A stretch of 64,000 nt of DNA, taken from assembly GCA_017745595.1 (NCBI GenBank), contig WMBV01000005.1, forward strand, positions 170,455-234,454, read 5' to 3'. The notes under the pieces were generated by a model, which worked only from the letters and a program-made list of their open reading frames with translations, ran no database searches and was not told the origin of the DNA. Below, piece by piece: positions 17,509 to 26,558 of the stretch. Every line of letters begins with the position of its first letter. Within the stretch, counting starts at the first letter, position 1. Made by a program: the position numbers and the translations under genes. This DNA is from Bordetella petrii (lineage in GTDB: Bacteria; Pseudomonadota; Gammaproteobacteria; Burkholderiales; Burkholderiaceae_B).

Positions 17509-20120
17509 CGCCGCGCGCCACCGCCAGGCTGCAGCTGCACGCCGGCTTTACTCTGGACGATGCGCGCGCCCAGGTGCCCTATTACGCGCGGCTGGGTGTC
17601 AGCCACCTGTATGTCTCGCCCCTCGGCACCGCCTGCGCGGGCTCCACGCATGGCTACGACGTGGCGGACCCCGGGCAGGTCAACCCCGAGCTGGGCGGCA
17701 TGCCGGCCCTGCAAAACCTGGCGGCCGCCCTGCGCGAACACCGCATGGGGCTGATCGTCGACATCGTGCCCAACCACATGGCCGCCGACTGCGCCAACCC
17801 ATGGTGGCGCGACGTGCTGGCCCAGGGGCCCGCCAGCCGCTATGCGGACTGGTTCGACATCGACTGGCAGCCGGCCGACCCCGCGCTGCGCGGCAAGCTG
17901 CTGCTGCCGCGGCTGAGCCAGCCTTACGGAGCCAGCCTGCGGGCGGGCGAGATCCAGCTGGTCTACGACGCGGACGCGGCCGGCTATGCCATCGCCGCCG
18001 GCGGCAACCGCCTGCCGCTGGCGGCCGGCACGCGGCCCGCCGAGGCGGCCGCCGGCACCCCGCTCGACACGCACGATCCGGCCAGCCCCGCGGGCCGCGA
18101 ACGCCTGCATCAATTGCTGGAACGGCAGCACTACCGGCTGGCGTGGTGGCGCACCGCGGCCGACCAGATCAATTGGCGCCGCTTCTTCGAAATCGACACG
18201 CTGGTCGGCGTGCGGGTGGAACGGCCCGAAGTGTTTGACGCCGTGCACGCGCTGACGCTGCGGCTGTACGCGGAAGGCCTGATCGACGGGGTGCGGGTCG
18301 ACCACGTGGACGGCCTGGCCGACCCGCTGGCCTATTGCGCCCGGCTGCGCGCGGCCCTGCAAGACAGCGGGCAGGCGCGCCAGGCCGCCGGGTTGCCGCG
18401 CGACCCCTATCTGGTCGTCGAAAAAATCCTGGCGCCGGGCGAAACCCTGGACGAGCGCTGGGACATCGACGGCACCACCGGCTACGACTTCATGGACCAG
18501 GCCGGCGCGCTGCTGCACGATCCGGCGGCCGCCTCGGTGCTGATCCAGGCCTGGCAAGTGCTGGCGCGCGACGCGCGGCCCATCGGCCAGCAGCTCGAAG
18601 CGGTGCGCCTGCACCTGCTGTCGCGCCATTTCGCGGCCGAGCGCCACGCCCTGGTGCGCGCCCTGCTGCGGGCGGCGCGCCAGAACCTGGATACGCGCGA
18701 CTGGAGCGAAGACGCCATCGACCGGGTGCTGACCCGCCTGCTCGCCGCGTTTCCGGTGTATCGCGCCTATGCCGGCCCGCGGGGCCGCGGCGCGACCGAC
18801 CAGGCCTATTGCCAGGCGGCCGCCACGCGGGCGCGCCAATTGCCCGGGCCGCCCCTGTCGCAGGCCGACCTGCGATTGCTGGACCAGATCAACCGCTGGC
18901 TGGCGGGCGGCACCGAGCACGACGCGGCGGCCCAGGCGCTGCGGCGCTTCCAGCAGCTGACGCCGCCGCTGGCCGCGAAAGCGCTCGAAGACACCTTGTT
19001 CTATCGCTACGGGCCGCTGCTGTCGCGCAACGAAGTCGGCGCCTCGCCCGATCAGTTCGCGCTTTCGGCGGCCGAGTTCCATCGTGCCTGCGCGGCCCGC
19101 GCGCGGCGCTTTCCGGCGGCCATGCTGGCCACCGCCACGCACGACCACAAGCGCGGCGAAGACGTGCGCGCGCGCCTGGCCGCGCTGACCGAAATACCGC
19201 TGGAATGGCTGCGCCACGCACAGCAGTGGCTGGGCGCGCCCGGCGGCCCGCCCACGGCCGCCGATCGCTACATGCTGCTGCAGACGCTGGTGGGCGCCTG
19301 GCCGCCCGCATTGGACCCCGCCGACGCGCCGGGCGTGGACGCTTTCCTGGAACGCGTGCATGCCTGGCAACGCAAGGCGGTGCGCGAAGCCAAGCAGCAT
19401 TCCAGTTGGGCCGAGCCCGACCCGGCCTATGAAACGGCTTGCGGGCAATACCTGGACGGGCTGCGCCAGCCCGCCGAGGACGGCATCGCGCGGCTGGCGC
19501 AGATCGCCGCGTTCGCATCGCGGCTGGCGCCCGCCGGCATGGTCAACAGCCTGGTCCAGACCACCCTGCGCTTGACCGTGCCCGGCATGCCGGACCTGTA
19601 CCAGGGCACCGAATTCTGGGACTTCAGCCTGGTCGACCCCGACAACCGGCGGCCCGTGGATTACGCCGCGCGGGCCGCCGCGCTGGCCGAGACCGAGACA
19701 TCGGCCCCTGCCGGTACCGCGCAGGCCGGGCGCGCCGGATGGCCGGCCCGCGCCAAGCAAAGCCTGATCCAATGCCTGCTGCGATTGCGCGGCCGGTACC
19801 CGCTGCTGTTCGAGCACGGCTCTTATCTGCCGCTGTCGGTGCACGGCGCCCAGGCCGTGCACGTCGTGGCGTTTGCCCGCAGCCATGACGACCAGCACCT
19901 GCTGGTGGTCGTGCCGCGCCTGTGCGCGTTCAAACTGGCCGATCCCGCGCAGGCGGCCGGGTTCTGGTCGGACACCCGCGTCCGCCTGCCCGCCGGCCTG
20001 GCCCGCCTGCCCTGGCGCGATGCGCAAGGCCAAGACGATGTGCTGCGCCCCGACACCCAGGGATGCCTGCCGCTCGGGCGGCTACTGCAGGGCGGCCCCG
20101 TCGGCATCCGGCTGGCTTGA
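17505..20120 (+). CDS. treY: Malto-oligosyltrehalose synthase TreY
   Basis: Converts the reducing end of a maltooligosaccharide into a trehalose unit. 871 aa, within the family range. GH13 subfamily features are visible: ATARLQLHAGFTLDDARAQ at the N-terminus, STHGYDV, DIVPNHMAAD, DGVRVDHVDGLADP (nucleophile Asp), YLVVEKILAPGE (acid Glu), ATHDHKRGEDVRARL and PDLYQGTEFWDFSLVDPDNRR. Last gene of the operon; start overlaps the malQ stop. Its final 39 bases overlap the 3' end of the sensor kinase on the other strand, leaving no room for a terminator between them. Confidence 0.96.
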   Translation: MTPRATARLQLHAGFTLDDARAQVPYYARLGVSHLYVSPLGTACAGSTHGYDVADPGQVNPELGGMPALQNLAAALREHRMGLIVDIVPNHMAADCANPWWRDVLAQGPASRYADWFDIDWQPADPALRGKLLLPRLSQPYGASLRAGEIQLVYDADAAGYAIAAGGNRLPLAAGTRPAEAAAGTPLDTHDPASPAGRERLHQLLERQHYRLAWWRTAADQINWRRFFEIDTLVGVRVERPEVFDAVHALTLRLYAEGLIDGVRVDHVDGLADPLAYCARLRAALQDSGQARQAAGLPRDPYLVVEKILAPGETLDERWDIDGTTGYDFMDQAGALLHDPAAASVLIQAWQVLARDARPIGQQLEAVRLHLLSRHFAAERHALVRALLRAARQNLDTRDWSEDAIDRVLTRLLAAFPVYRAYAGPRGRGATDQAYCQAAATRARQLPGPPLSQADLRLLDQINRWLAGGTEHDAAAQALRRFQQLTPPLAAKALEDTLFYRYGPLLSRNEVGASPDQFALSAAEFHRACAARARRFPAAMLATATHDHKRGEDVRARLAALTEIPLEWLRHAQQWLGAPGGPPTAADRYMLLQTLVGAWPPALDPADAPGVDAFLERVHAWQRKAVREAKQHSSWAEPDPAYETACGQYLDGLRQPAEDGIARLAQIAAFASRLAPAGMVNSLVQTTLRLTVPGMPDLYQGTEFWDFSLVDPDNRRPVDYAARAAALAETETSAPAGTAQAGRAGWPARAKQSLIQCLLRLRGRYPLLFEHGSYLPLSVHGAQAVHVVAFARSHDDQHLLVVVPRLCAFKLADPAQAAGFWSDTRVRLPAGLARLPWRDAQGQDDVLRPDTQGCLPLGRLLQGGPVGIRLA

Positions 20121-23100
20121 CGGGCGCGACGGCGGGGCGATCCGCTTGTCCTGTTCCGCCGCGTCGCCGGCTTCGGACTGGTTGAGCATGCGGCGCACCC
20201 GCCGTATCAGCTCGCCCAGCGAAAACGGCTTCAGAATGACTTCCAGGCCTTCGCCCTGGAATTCGCTGCCGTCCACGACGTTCTCGGCATAACCCGTCAT
20301 GAACAGCACATTCAGGCCGGGGCGGGATTCGCGCGCGATGTCGGCCAGGCGCCGGCCGTTCAGCCCCGGCAGCCCCACGTCGGTCAGCAGCAGGTCGACG
20401 CGCGGCGTATCGGCCAGCAGGCGTACGCCGGCCTCGCCGTCCGACGCGGCCAGCACGCGCAGTTGCAGGCCCGCCAGGCTTTCGCGCACCATCTCCCGTA
20501 CGTTGGTGTCGTCTTCGACCAGCACGATCACGGCTTCGGCGGGCAAGGCCTCGGGCGCGGCGGCATCCGGCCGGGGCTCGCGGGCCAGGCCCGCCGACGC
20601 CCCCTCGTAGCGAGGCAAGTACAGGCGCACCGTGGTGCCCTGCCCCGGCGTGCTGTCCATCGTGATCAGCCCTCCGGCCTGGCGCGCAAAGCCGTAGATC
20701 ATCGACAGGCCCAGGCCGGTGCCTTCGCCCAGCGGCTTGGTCGTGAAGAAGGGCTCGAACGCCCGCGCCAGCACTTCCGGCGACATGCCGCAGCCCTGGT
20801 CCGTGACGTGCACCTCGATGAATTCGCCCGGCTCGACGTCGGGATACTGGCGCAGCAAGTCCGCATCGAGCCGCGTGTTGAGCGCCTCGACCGTCAGGTG
20901 GCCGCCGTTCGGCATGGCATCACAGGCGTTGATGACCAGATTCAGCAAGGCGCTTTCGAACTGGTTGACGTCGCACTTGACCAAATGCGTGCCGGGTTCG
21001 GCCCGGCATGCCAGCGTGATGCCCTCGCCCGTGTAGCGGCGGAACAAGTCTTCCATGGACACCAGCGTGGCCACCGGGTCCAGCGGCTTGGGATCGAGCG
21101 GCTGGCGGCGCGAAAAACTCAACAGCCGCTGGGTCAGGCGCGCCGCGCGGCTGGTGGAATCCATGGCCGTGGCGATGAAGCGATTGGCCTCGTGGTACTT
21201 GCCGGCGTCGAACTTGCGCTGGATCAGGTACAGCGCCCCGCTGATGCCCTGCAGCATGTTGTTGAAGTCGTGGGCGATGCCGCCCGTCAGCTGCCCCACC
21301 GCCTCCATTTTCTGCGCCTGCAGCAGCGCCGCCTGGGCCTGGCGCAGTTGCTCGGCCTGCAGCTTGAAATCGGTATCGTCGCGACCCACCAGATAAAAAT
21401 TGTCGTGCGCCCAGGAAATTGTCCAGGTGATCCAGTTATAGCTGCCGTGCTTGTTCAGCAGCCGGCATTCCAGATGGCGGACCCGCTGGCCGGCATCGGC
21501 GCGCGCCACCAGGCTGTCGCGCACACAGGACAAGTCTTCCGCGTGCACCAGTTCTTCGAGCGGCATCGCCAGGAACTGTTCCGGCGTCCATCCCAGTATG
21601 GCGCGCACCGCCGGATTCACGCTGACAAAGCGGCCGCGCGCATTCACCACCGCCAGCAGTTCCGGCGACAGCCGCCAGATCCGGTCGCGTTCGGCAATGG
21701 CGGATTCCACGCGCTGTTCGAGCACGCGCGCATATTGCGACCGTTCGATGGCGTCGCATAGCCTTTCGGCCACTTCTTCCACGAAGGCGATATCCGGGCC
21801 CTTCAGCCGGCGGTCGGGCTGCGGCCGCACGTACAGCATGCCGGTGGGCCAGCCCCAGCGCCGCAGCGGAACGGCGATGGCCATGGGGCTGGCATCGCCG
21901 GCCTGGTTGGCCAGCAAGGGCGACAGGTAGGCCGTGCGGCCGTTTTCGTAGGCCTGTGCGCACTCGGGGCCGATCTCTTCGGCGGCGGGCATGGCGCCGC
22001 CGGCCCGCGCCTGCCCCGATATCCAGTGCGGGGTCATCCGCGCCACCTCGGAACCCGAGCCGAATTCCAGAATGGCGGCCACGGCCAGTTCCAGGTGCCG
22101 GCCCAGGGCCTCGCAGGCGGCGTGTTCGATGTCGGATTGCTGGTGGATCTCGCGCATCTGGTCCACCAGCGACAACAGGAAATTCTTGCGATGCTGCTCG
22201 GCCCACAGCTCGCCTTCGGCCGCCTTGCGCGCCGTAATGTCGAGCACCAGCACGGTGATGCGATCCGGGCCCTCTTTGTGGACGTGGGCCTCGTACCAGG
22301 CATCGCGGCCCTGGTGGGGGGCCTCCAGTTCGAACTGCGTCGACGCGCCGGTTTCGACCACGTTGATGAACGTTTCCATGATCAGGTCGGGCACGCCGGG
22401 AATCATCTCGCGCAGCGAATGCCCCAGCGTATCGCCCGACTGCAGGCCGCTCTGCAGCTCGAAAGCGGGGTTGACCTCGATGAACCGGAAGTCGGTGACC
22501 CGGCCGTCATGGTCGCGCATGGCCTCGCTGAGAAAAAATCCTTCGCGCATGCGCTGGAACATGCCTCGCCAGCGCTCGCTGCTTTCGCGCAGCGCCTGCT
22601 CGGTGCGATGGCGTTCGATGGCCAGCGCCGCGGTGCGCACCAGCAGCGCCATGGCGTCGATGTCCCGCGGCACGGGCATGTGCTCGACGCTGTAGTAATT
22701 CGAGAACACCCCCAGCAGGCGGCCGTCGGTGCCCTTGATGGGCGTGGCCCAGCATGCGCGCAGGCCATGCTTCAAGGCCTGCTCGCGCCAGGGTTCCCAG
22801 TTGGGGTGCGTGGCGATGTTGCCCACATACACCGGCGTGTCCAGGTAGGCGGCGGCGCCCCAGGACGCCGCCGACGGGCCGATGGGCGCGCCGTCGATGG
22901 CGGCCAGGAACTCGGCCGGCAGGCTCGGGGCCGCCAAGTGGCGCAGGCGCCCGCAGGACTGGTCGACAAGCATGATCGATGTGCGCAGATCGACGCGGGA
23001 CTGCTGCTCGACCGCGCGCAGCACATGCGCCATGACCTCGGCCAGGGGCATGCCGTCGGCAATGCGTTGCAGCATCACGCGCTCGTCTTCCAGGCGGGCG

Positions 23101-23147
23101 CGAGTATCGGACCAAGGATTGCGCACCTGGTCTTGCTTGGTGAACAT
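20082..23147 (-). CDS. Hybrid sensor histidine kinase (GAF-PAS-GAF-PAS-HisKA-HATPase-REC)
   Basis: 1021 aa with no transmembrane segment, so probably a cytoplasmic sensor. Order: GAF about 35-180 (RACWATPIKGTDGRLLGVFS), PAS about 190-310 (ending ITVLVLDITARKAAEGE), second GAF about 325-470, PAS about 485-610 (ERDRIWRLSPELLAVVNARG), HisKA with the phosphoacceptor box LTGGIAHDFNNMLQG, an HATPase domain (GTGLGLSMIYGFARQAGG), and a C-terminal receiver with phospho-Asp in LLTDVGLPG. The HDFNN box and C-terminal receiver resemble FixL/blue-light-type hybrid kinases. No separate response regulator is adjacent. A sigma-54-like promoter lies about 120 bases upstream. Signal unknown. Confidence 0.93.
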   Translation of the reverse strand: MFTKQDQVRNPWSDTRARLEDERVMLQRIADGMPLAEVMAHVLRAVEQQSRVDLRTSIMLVDQSCGRLRHLAAPSLPAEFLAAIDGAPIGPSAASWGAAAYLDTPVYVGNIATHPNWEPWREQALKHGLRACWATPIKGTDGRLLGVFSNYYSVEHMPVPRDIDAMALLVRTAALAIERHRTEQALRESSERWRGMFQRMREGFFLSEAMRDHDGRVTDFRFIEVNPAFELQSGLQSGDTLGHSLREMIPGVPDLIMETFINVVETGASTQFELEAPHQGRDAWYEAHVHKEGPDRITVLVLDITARKAAEGELWAEQHRKNFLLSLVDQMREIHQQSDIEHAACEALGRHLELAVAAILEFGSGSEVARMTPHWISGQARAGGAMPAAEEIGPECAQAYENGRTAYLSPLLANQAGDASPMAIAVPLRRWGWPTGMLYVRPQPDRRLKGPDIAFVEEVAERLCDAIERSQYARVLEQRVESAIAERDRIWRLSPELLAVVNARGRFVSVNPAVRAILGWTPEQFLAMPLEELVHAEDLSCVRDSLVARADAGQRVRHLECRLLNKHGSYNWITWTISWAHDNFYLVGRDDTDFKLQAEQLRQAQAALLQAQKMEAVGQLTGGIAHDFNNMLQGISGALYLIQRKFDAGKYHEANRFIATAMDSTSRAARLTQRLLSFSRRQPLDPKPLDPVATLVSMEDLFRRYTGEGITLACRAEPGTHLVKCDVNQFESALLNLVINACDAMPNGGHLTVEALNTRLDADLLRQYPDVEPGEFIEVHVTDQGCGMSPEVLARAFEPFFTTKPLGEGTGLGLSMIYGFARQAGGLITMDSTPGQGTTVRLYLPRYEGASAGLAREPRPDAAAPEALPAEAVIVLVEDDTNVREMVRESLAGLQLRVLAASDGEAGVRLLADTPRVDLLLTDVGLPGLNGRRLADIARESRPGLNVLFMTGYAENVVDGSEFQGEGLEVILKPFSLGELIRRVRRMLNQSEAGDAAEQDKRIAPPSRPSSQPDADGAALQ

Positions 23148-23228
23148 ATGTCCTCACATACAAACGAGCAGACTATCCGCGCGTTCCTTACGGCATCGGG
23201 GCAGTATGCCTGCATCGCGCCGACAACG

Positions 23229-23351
23229 AAGTAACACCGCGCAACCCACCAAGGGGGCGCCCCCGTCAGCATTTGGCGTGCCCACCGGGGGCGAGCCCCG
23301 GGTGTCGGCGGGCGTATATTTTTCGCCTGTTGGTAAAAAGTAACGCCGCGC
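23229..23351. repeat. Direct repeat AAGTAAC(A/G)CCGCGC, two copies
   Basis: AAGTAACACCGCGC at 23229-23242 and AAGTAACGCCGCGC at 23338-23351 differ at one base in fourteen. They lie in the divergent region between the hybrid kinase and the ybhP-clsB-ybhN operon, one on each side of the kinase promoter. They could be activator-binding sites; that is a guess. Confidence 0.4.
23268..23283 (-). promoter_or_regulatory. Sigma-54-like promoter of the hybrid kinase
   Basis: On the minus strand GGGCACG-CCAA-ATGCT has a perfect -24 box and a -12 box with one change (A for the first T), and GG/GC are 12 bases apart. The start would be near 23257, giving a leader of about 110 bases that begins beside the palindrome GGGGGCGCCCCC (23253-23264). 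It is divergent from the ybhP-type promoter at 23398. Confidence 0.55.
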
Positions 23352-23397
23352 GCCCGGACCAGCGTCGCACTTCCCCGGCGGTCGGCGCGGGCGCGCC

Positions 23398-23413
23398 GGG
23401 CACGCTTCTTGCA
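23398..23413 (+). promoter_or_regulatory. Sigma-54 promoter of the ybhP-clsB-ybhN operon
   Basis: GGGCACG-CTTC-TTGCA, GG at 23399-23400 and GC at 23411-23412, 12 bases apart. Predicted start near 23424, about 20 bases before the ATG at 23444, with the ribosome site GGAGAG in between, so the leader is compact. Confidence 0.75.
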
Positions 23414-23443
23414 TGAATCTCCGCATATCCTTCGGAGAGCTCT

Positions 23444-24214
23444 ATGCCAGGTCAGGAAGCGCCCTCGCACGGCGGCGCCACAGTCAAACTACTGACGGTA
23501 AACGTCCATAAAGGCTTCACGCTCTTCAACCGGCGGTTCATCTTGCATGAATTGCGCCAGGCCCTGCGCGACGCCAAGCCCGACATCGTGTTCCTGCAGG
23601 AAGTCATCGGGTCGCACCATCGCCATGCGCAGCGCCTGGCCGCCTGGCCCGCCACCTCGCAGTATGAATTCCTGGCCGACAGCCTGTGGACCGACTTCGC
23701 CTACGGCCGCAATGCCGTGTATCCCGACGGCGACCATGGCAATGCCGTGCTGTCGCGCTGGCCTATCGTCGAACACCAGAACCACGACGTATCGATAGGC
23801 ACCCAGGAAAGCCGCGGCATGCTGCACTGCAAGGTACGCCATCCCGACCTGCCCGGCGACATGCACGTCGTGTGCGTCCACCTGGGCCTGCGCGAAGCGC
23901 ATCGGCGCACCCAGCTGGGCCGGCTGTGCGCGCTAGTGCGCGGCATCGACGATGCCGCGCCGGTCTTGATAGGCGGCGATTTCAACGACTGGCGCCGGCG
24001 CGCCGGCCAGTTGCTGACCGCCTGCTCGATGCGCGACGTGTTCCGCACCGCGCTGGGCCGCGAACCGCGCACCTTCCCGGCGCGCTGGCCGCTGCTGGCG
24101 CTGGACCGCATCTACGTGCGCAACGTGGCGGCGGCCCGCCCGGTCGCGCTGGCTTCGCGGGTGTGGCGCCAGTTGTCCGACCATGCTCCGCTGGCCGCCG
24201 AGGTACGGCTATGA
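23444..24214 (+). CDS. Endonuclease/exonuclease/phosphatase-family protein, YbhP-like
   Basis: 256 aa of the metal-dependent EEP fold: LTVNVHKGF, FLQEVIGSHH (metal-binding Glu), HGNAVLSRWPIV, VVCVHLGLRE, LIGGDFNDW (catalytic Asp/Asn) and the terminal LSDHAPLAAEVRL (Asp-His pair). The order EEP protein, ClsB, YbhN is the same as ybhP-clsB-ybhN of Escherichia coli, which suggests a role around phospholipid metabolism rather than DNA repair; the substrate is not established. Ribosome site GGAGAG precedes the ATG; its stop overlaps clsB (ATGA). Confidence 0.88.
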   Translation: MPGQEAPSHGGATVKLLTVNVHKGFTLFNRRFILHELRQALRDAKPDIVFLQEVIGSHHRHAQRLAAWPATSQYEFLADSLWTDFAYGRNAVYPDGDHGNAVLSRWPIVEHQNHDVSIGTQESRGMLHCKVRHPDLPGDMHVVCVHLGLREAHRRTQLGRLCALVRGIDDAAPVLIGGDFNDWRRRAGQLLTACSMRDVFRTALGREPRTFPARWPLLALDRIYVRNVAAARPVALASRVWRQLSDHAPLAAEVRL

Positions 24215-25410
24215 CCGCCGCCTGGCGCCACGGCAATACGGTGCGCCTGCTCGAGAACGGCGAGGAGTTCTTCCCGCGCGTGTTCGAAGCCTTGCGCGCG
24301 GCGCGGCGGGAAATCCTGCTGGAAACCTTCATTCTCTTCGACGACGAAGTCGGCCGGGAATTGCGCCAGGTATTGATCGACGCGGCGCGGCGCGGCGTCG
24401 AGATCGACCTTACCGTGGACGGCTACGGCTCGGACTGCCTGGACCACACCTTCATCGACGGCCTGACCGAGGCCGGCGTGCGGTTCCACGTCTTCGATCC
24501 GCGTCCCAGGGTGCTGGGCTTTCGCGTCAACGCGCTGCGCCGCATGCATCGCAAAGTGGTCGTGGTGGACGGCGAAACCGCCTTCGTCGGCGGCATCAAC
24601 TATTCGGCCGACCACCTCGCCGCCTTCGGCCCCGAGGCCAAGCAGGACTACGCCGCCGAACTGCGCGGCCCCGTCGTCGAGGACATCCACCGCTTCGCCT
24701 ATGAAGCGGTGCGCGGCGGCCGGCGGCGGCGCTGGCCGCGCCGCCGCGGCGCGGCGCAAGGCCCCAAGGGCGAAGGAGCGGCACTGTTCGTGACGCGCGA
24801 CAACGACCGGCACAGCACCGACATCGAACGCTATTACCGCGCCGGCTTCCGCACCGCCCAGCACGACATCATCGTCGCCAACGCCTATTTCTTTCCCGGC
24901 TACCGGCTGTTGCGCGACCTGCGCCATGCCGCCCGCCGCGGGGTGCGTGTGCGCCTGATCCTGCAAGGCGAGCCGGACATGCCGATCGCGAAACTGGCGG
25001 CCCGCACGCTGTACGACTATCTGTTGTCGGGGGGCGTGATGATCTACGAATACTGCGAACGGCCGTTGCACGGCAAAGTGGCCTGCGTGGACGACGAATG
25101 GGCCACCATCGGCTCCAGCAACCTGGATCCGCTCAGCCTGGCACTGAACCTGGAAGCCAACGTGGTGGTGCGCGACCGCGCCTTTACGGCGGACCTGCGC
25201 GACTCGCTCGAACAGCTGATCCAGCGCCATTGCCGGCGCATCGTGCCGCCGCAGGGCATGAAGCGCGCGCTGCGGCGGCTGTGGTTCGGCGTGGCGATTT
25301 TCCATGTGCTGCACCACTTTCCCGCCTGGGCCGCCCTGTTGCCATCGCGCCCGCCCCGGCTCGAGCGTATCGATCCCCCCGCCCCCGCCGATGAGAACAA
25401 CCATGACTAA
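24211..25410 (+). CDS. clsB: Cardiolipin synthase ClsB (phospholipase D family)
   Basis: Makes cardiolipin (in E. coli ClsB also phosphatidylglycerol) by phosphatidyl transfer. 399 aa with two HKD motifs: HRKVVVVDGE (His113, Lys115, Asp120) followed by GGINYS, and HGKVACVDDE (His287, Lys289, Asp294) followed by GSSNLDPLSL. It has no N-terminal transmembrane pair, as in ClsB and unlike ClsA. A basic stretch RRRRWPRRR lies between the two halves. Start overlaps the EEP gene stop. Confidence 0.93.
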   Translation: MTAAWRHGNTVRLLENGEEFFPRVFEALRAARREILLETFILFDDEVGRELRQVLIDAARRGVEIDLTVDGYGSDCLDHTFIDGLTEAGVRFHVFDPRPRVLGFRVNALRRMHRKVVVVDGETAFVGGINYSADHLAAFGPEAKQDYAAELRGPVVEDIHRFAYEAVRGGRRRRWPRRRGAAQGPKGEGAALFVTRDNDRHSTDIERYYRAGFRTAQHDIIVANAYFFPGYRLLRDLRHAARRGVRVRLILQGEPDMPIAKLAARTLYDYLLSGGVMIYEYCERPLHGKVACVDDEWATIGSSNLDPLSLALNLEANVVVRDRAFTADLRDSLEQLIQRHCRRIVPPQGMKRALRRLWFGVAIFHVLHHFPAWAALLPSRPPRLERIDPPAPADENNHD

Positions 25411-26413
25411 GCTGCGCCGCCTGTTCCCGCTGTCCGCTTGGCGCGCCACGCGCCGCTTCTGGAAACGCACCCGGCGCATCTGGACCGGCCTGTTCATGCT
25501 GGCCGCGATCGTGCTGCTGGCGCGGCTGGCGCGCGACGTGCAGTGGCAAGAGGTCTGGCGCGTATTGCGGGAAAAGCCCAATTCCGCGCTGGTGGAAAGC
25601 GCCTGCCTGGTGCCGGTGGCCTACGTGGCGTACTCCGCGTTCGACCTGATCGGGCGCACCTACACCGGGCACAGGCTGGGCCGCGGCACGACCATGGCGG
25701 TGGCGTTCGTCAGCTACGCGGCCAACGTCAACCTGGGCGCGCTGGTGGGCGGCGTGGGCCTGCGCTTTCGCCTGTACGGCAAGCTGGGCCTGCGGCTGTC
25801 AGTGATCTCCAAGGTGCTGGCGATGAGCATCTTCACCAATTGGCTGGGCTATCTGTGGCTGTTCGGCGCGCTGTTCACCCTGCATCAGGCGCCCGCCGCC
25901 TGGCACCTGAGCCCCGCGGTGCTGCAAGTGGCCGGCGCGGCCATGCTGGCCGTGGCCACGGGTTACCTGGCGCTGTGCGCGCTGTCGCGCCGCCGCCACC
26001 TGCGCATCGGCGGCCACCATGTGCCGCTGCCTACGCTGCGCATTGCCGTCCTGCAATCGGTGCTGGCCGTGATCTGCTGGGGCGCGATCGCCGGCATTCT
26101 GTTTTTGCTGTTCGAGCGGCAGGTGTCCTATACGCTGGTGCTGGCGGCGCTGCTGATCAGCAGCATCGCCGGCGCGCTGGTCCACATACCGGGCGGCGTG
26201 GGCGTGCTGGAAGCCGTGTTCGTGGCCATGCTGGAACCCGACGTCACGCAGGCCCAGGTGCTGGGCACGCTGCTGGCCTACCGCGCCTTGTACTACCTGG
26301 CGCCGCTGGCGGTGGCGCTGGCGATGTACGCCATGCTGGAAGTCCGCCTGCGCCGCCGCGGCGCGGGCGCGCCGGCGCCGCGGGCCGGCAAATCGTCCGG
26401 CGCTCCCGGCTGA
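25403..26413 (+). CDS. YbhN/UPF0104 lysylphosphatidylglycerol-synthase-type membrane protein
   Basis: About 336 aa with some eight membrane segments and the conserved NVNLGALVGGVGLRFRLYGKLG and IPGGVGVLEAVF regions of the LPG-synthase transmembrane/UPF0104 family, which contains the flippase-like half of MprF. Basic N-terminus (RRLFPLSAWRATRRFWKRTRR). It overlaps the end of clsB. The ATG at 25403 is chosen over the one at 25391 because a GATGAG lies in front of it; the choice is weak. Probably moves or senses phospholipid made by the operon; function is not known from sequence. Confidence 0.85.
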   Translation: MTKLRRLFPLSAWRATRRFWKRTRRIWTGLFMLAAIVLLARLARDVQWQEVWRVLREKPNSALVESACLVPVAYVAYSAFDLIGRTYTGHRLGRGTTMAVAFVSYAANVNLGALVGGVGLRFRLYGKLGLRLSVISKVLAMSIFTNWLGYLWLFGALFTLHQAPAAWHLSPAVLQVAGAAMLAVATGYLALCALSRRRHLRIGGHHVPLPTLRIAVLQSVLAVICWGAIAGILFLLFERQVSYTLVLAALLISSIAGALVHIPGGVGVLEAVFVAMLEPDVTQAQVLGTLLAYRALYYLAPLAVALAMYAMLEVRLRRRGAGAPAPRAGKSSGAPG

Positions 26414-26502
26414 AGGCGCGCCGACGGCGCCGGCCGAACGTATTCAGGAAGATGTCAGCAATACAGGAGCCCAATAGTGGGGTCTTGAGTCCCCGGGCGA
26501 CG

Positions 26503-26518
26503 CGGCATGTCGTTGGCT
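26503..26518 (+). promoter_or_regulatory. Possible sigma-54 promoter of the ctaD-type operon
   Basis: CGGCATG-TCGT-TGGCT has the GG/GC pair 12 bases apart but one mismatch in the -12 box (TGGC for TTGC). Predicted start near 26529, 30 bases before the ATG. This is the weakest of the set. Confidence 0.4.
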
Positions 26519-26558
26519 GCCGCCCGCGCCAGCCCGCCTCTTTTTTTCAGGATGCGCC

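Noticed and set aside
23283..23304. GC-rich hairpin CCGGGGGCGAGCCCCGG upstream of the hybrid kinase as a terminator
   Set aside because: It lies upstream of the kinase promoter and not after any gene; it may be an accidental or regulatory stem, but there is too little to call it.
25391..25402. Alternative ATG at 25391 for the YbhN-type gene
   Set aside because: No ribosome site precedes it; the ATG four codons later is favoured, although the difference is minor.
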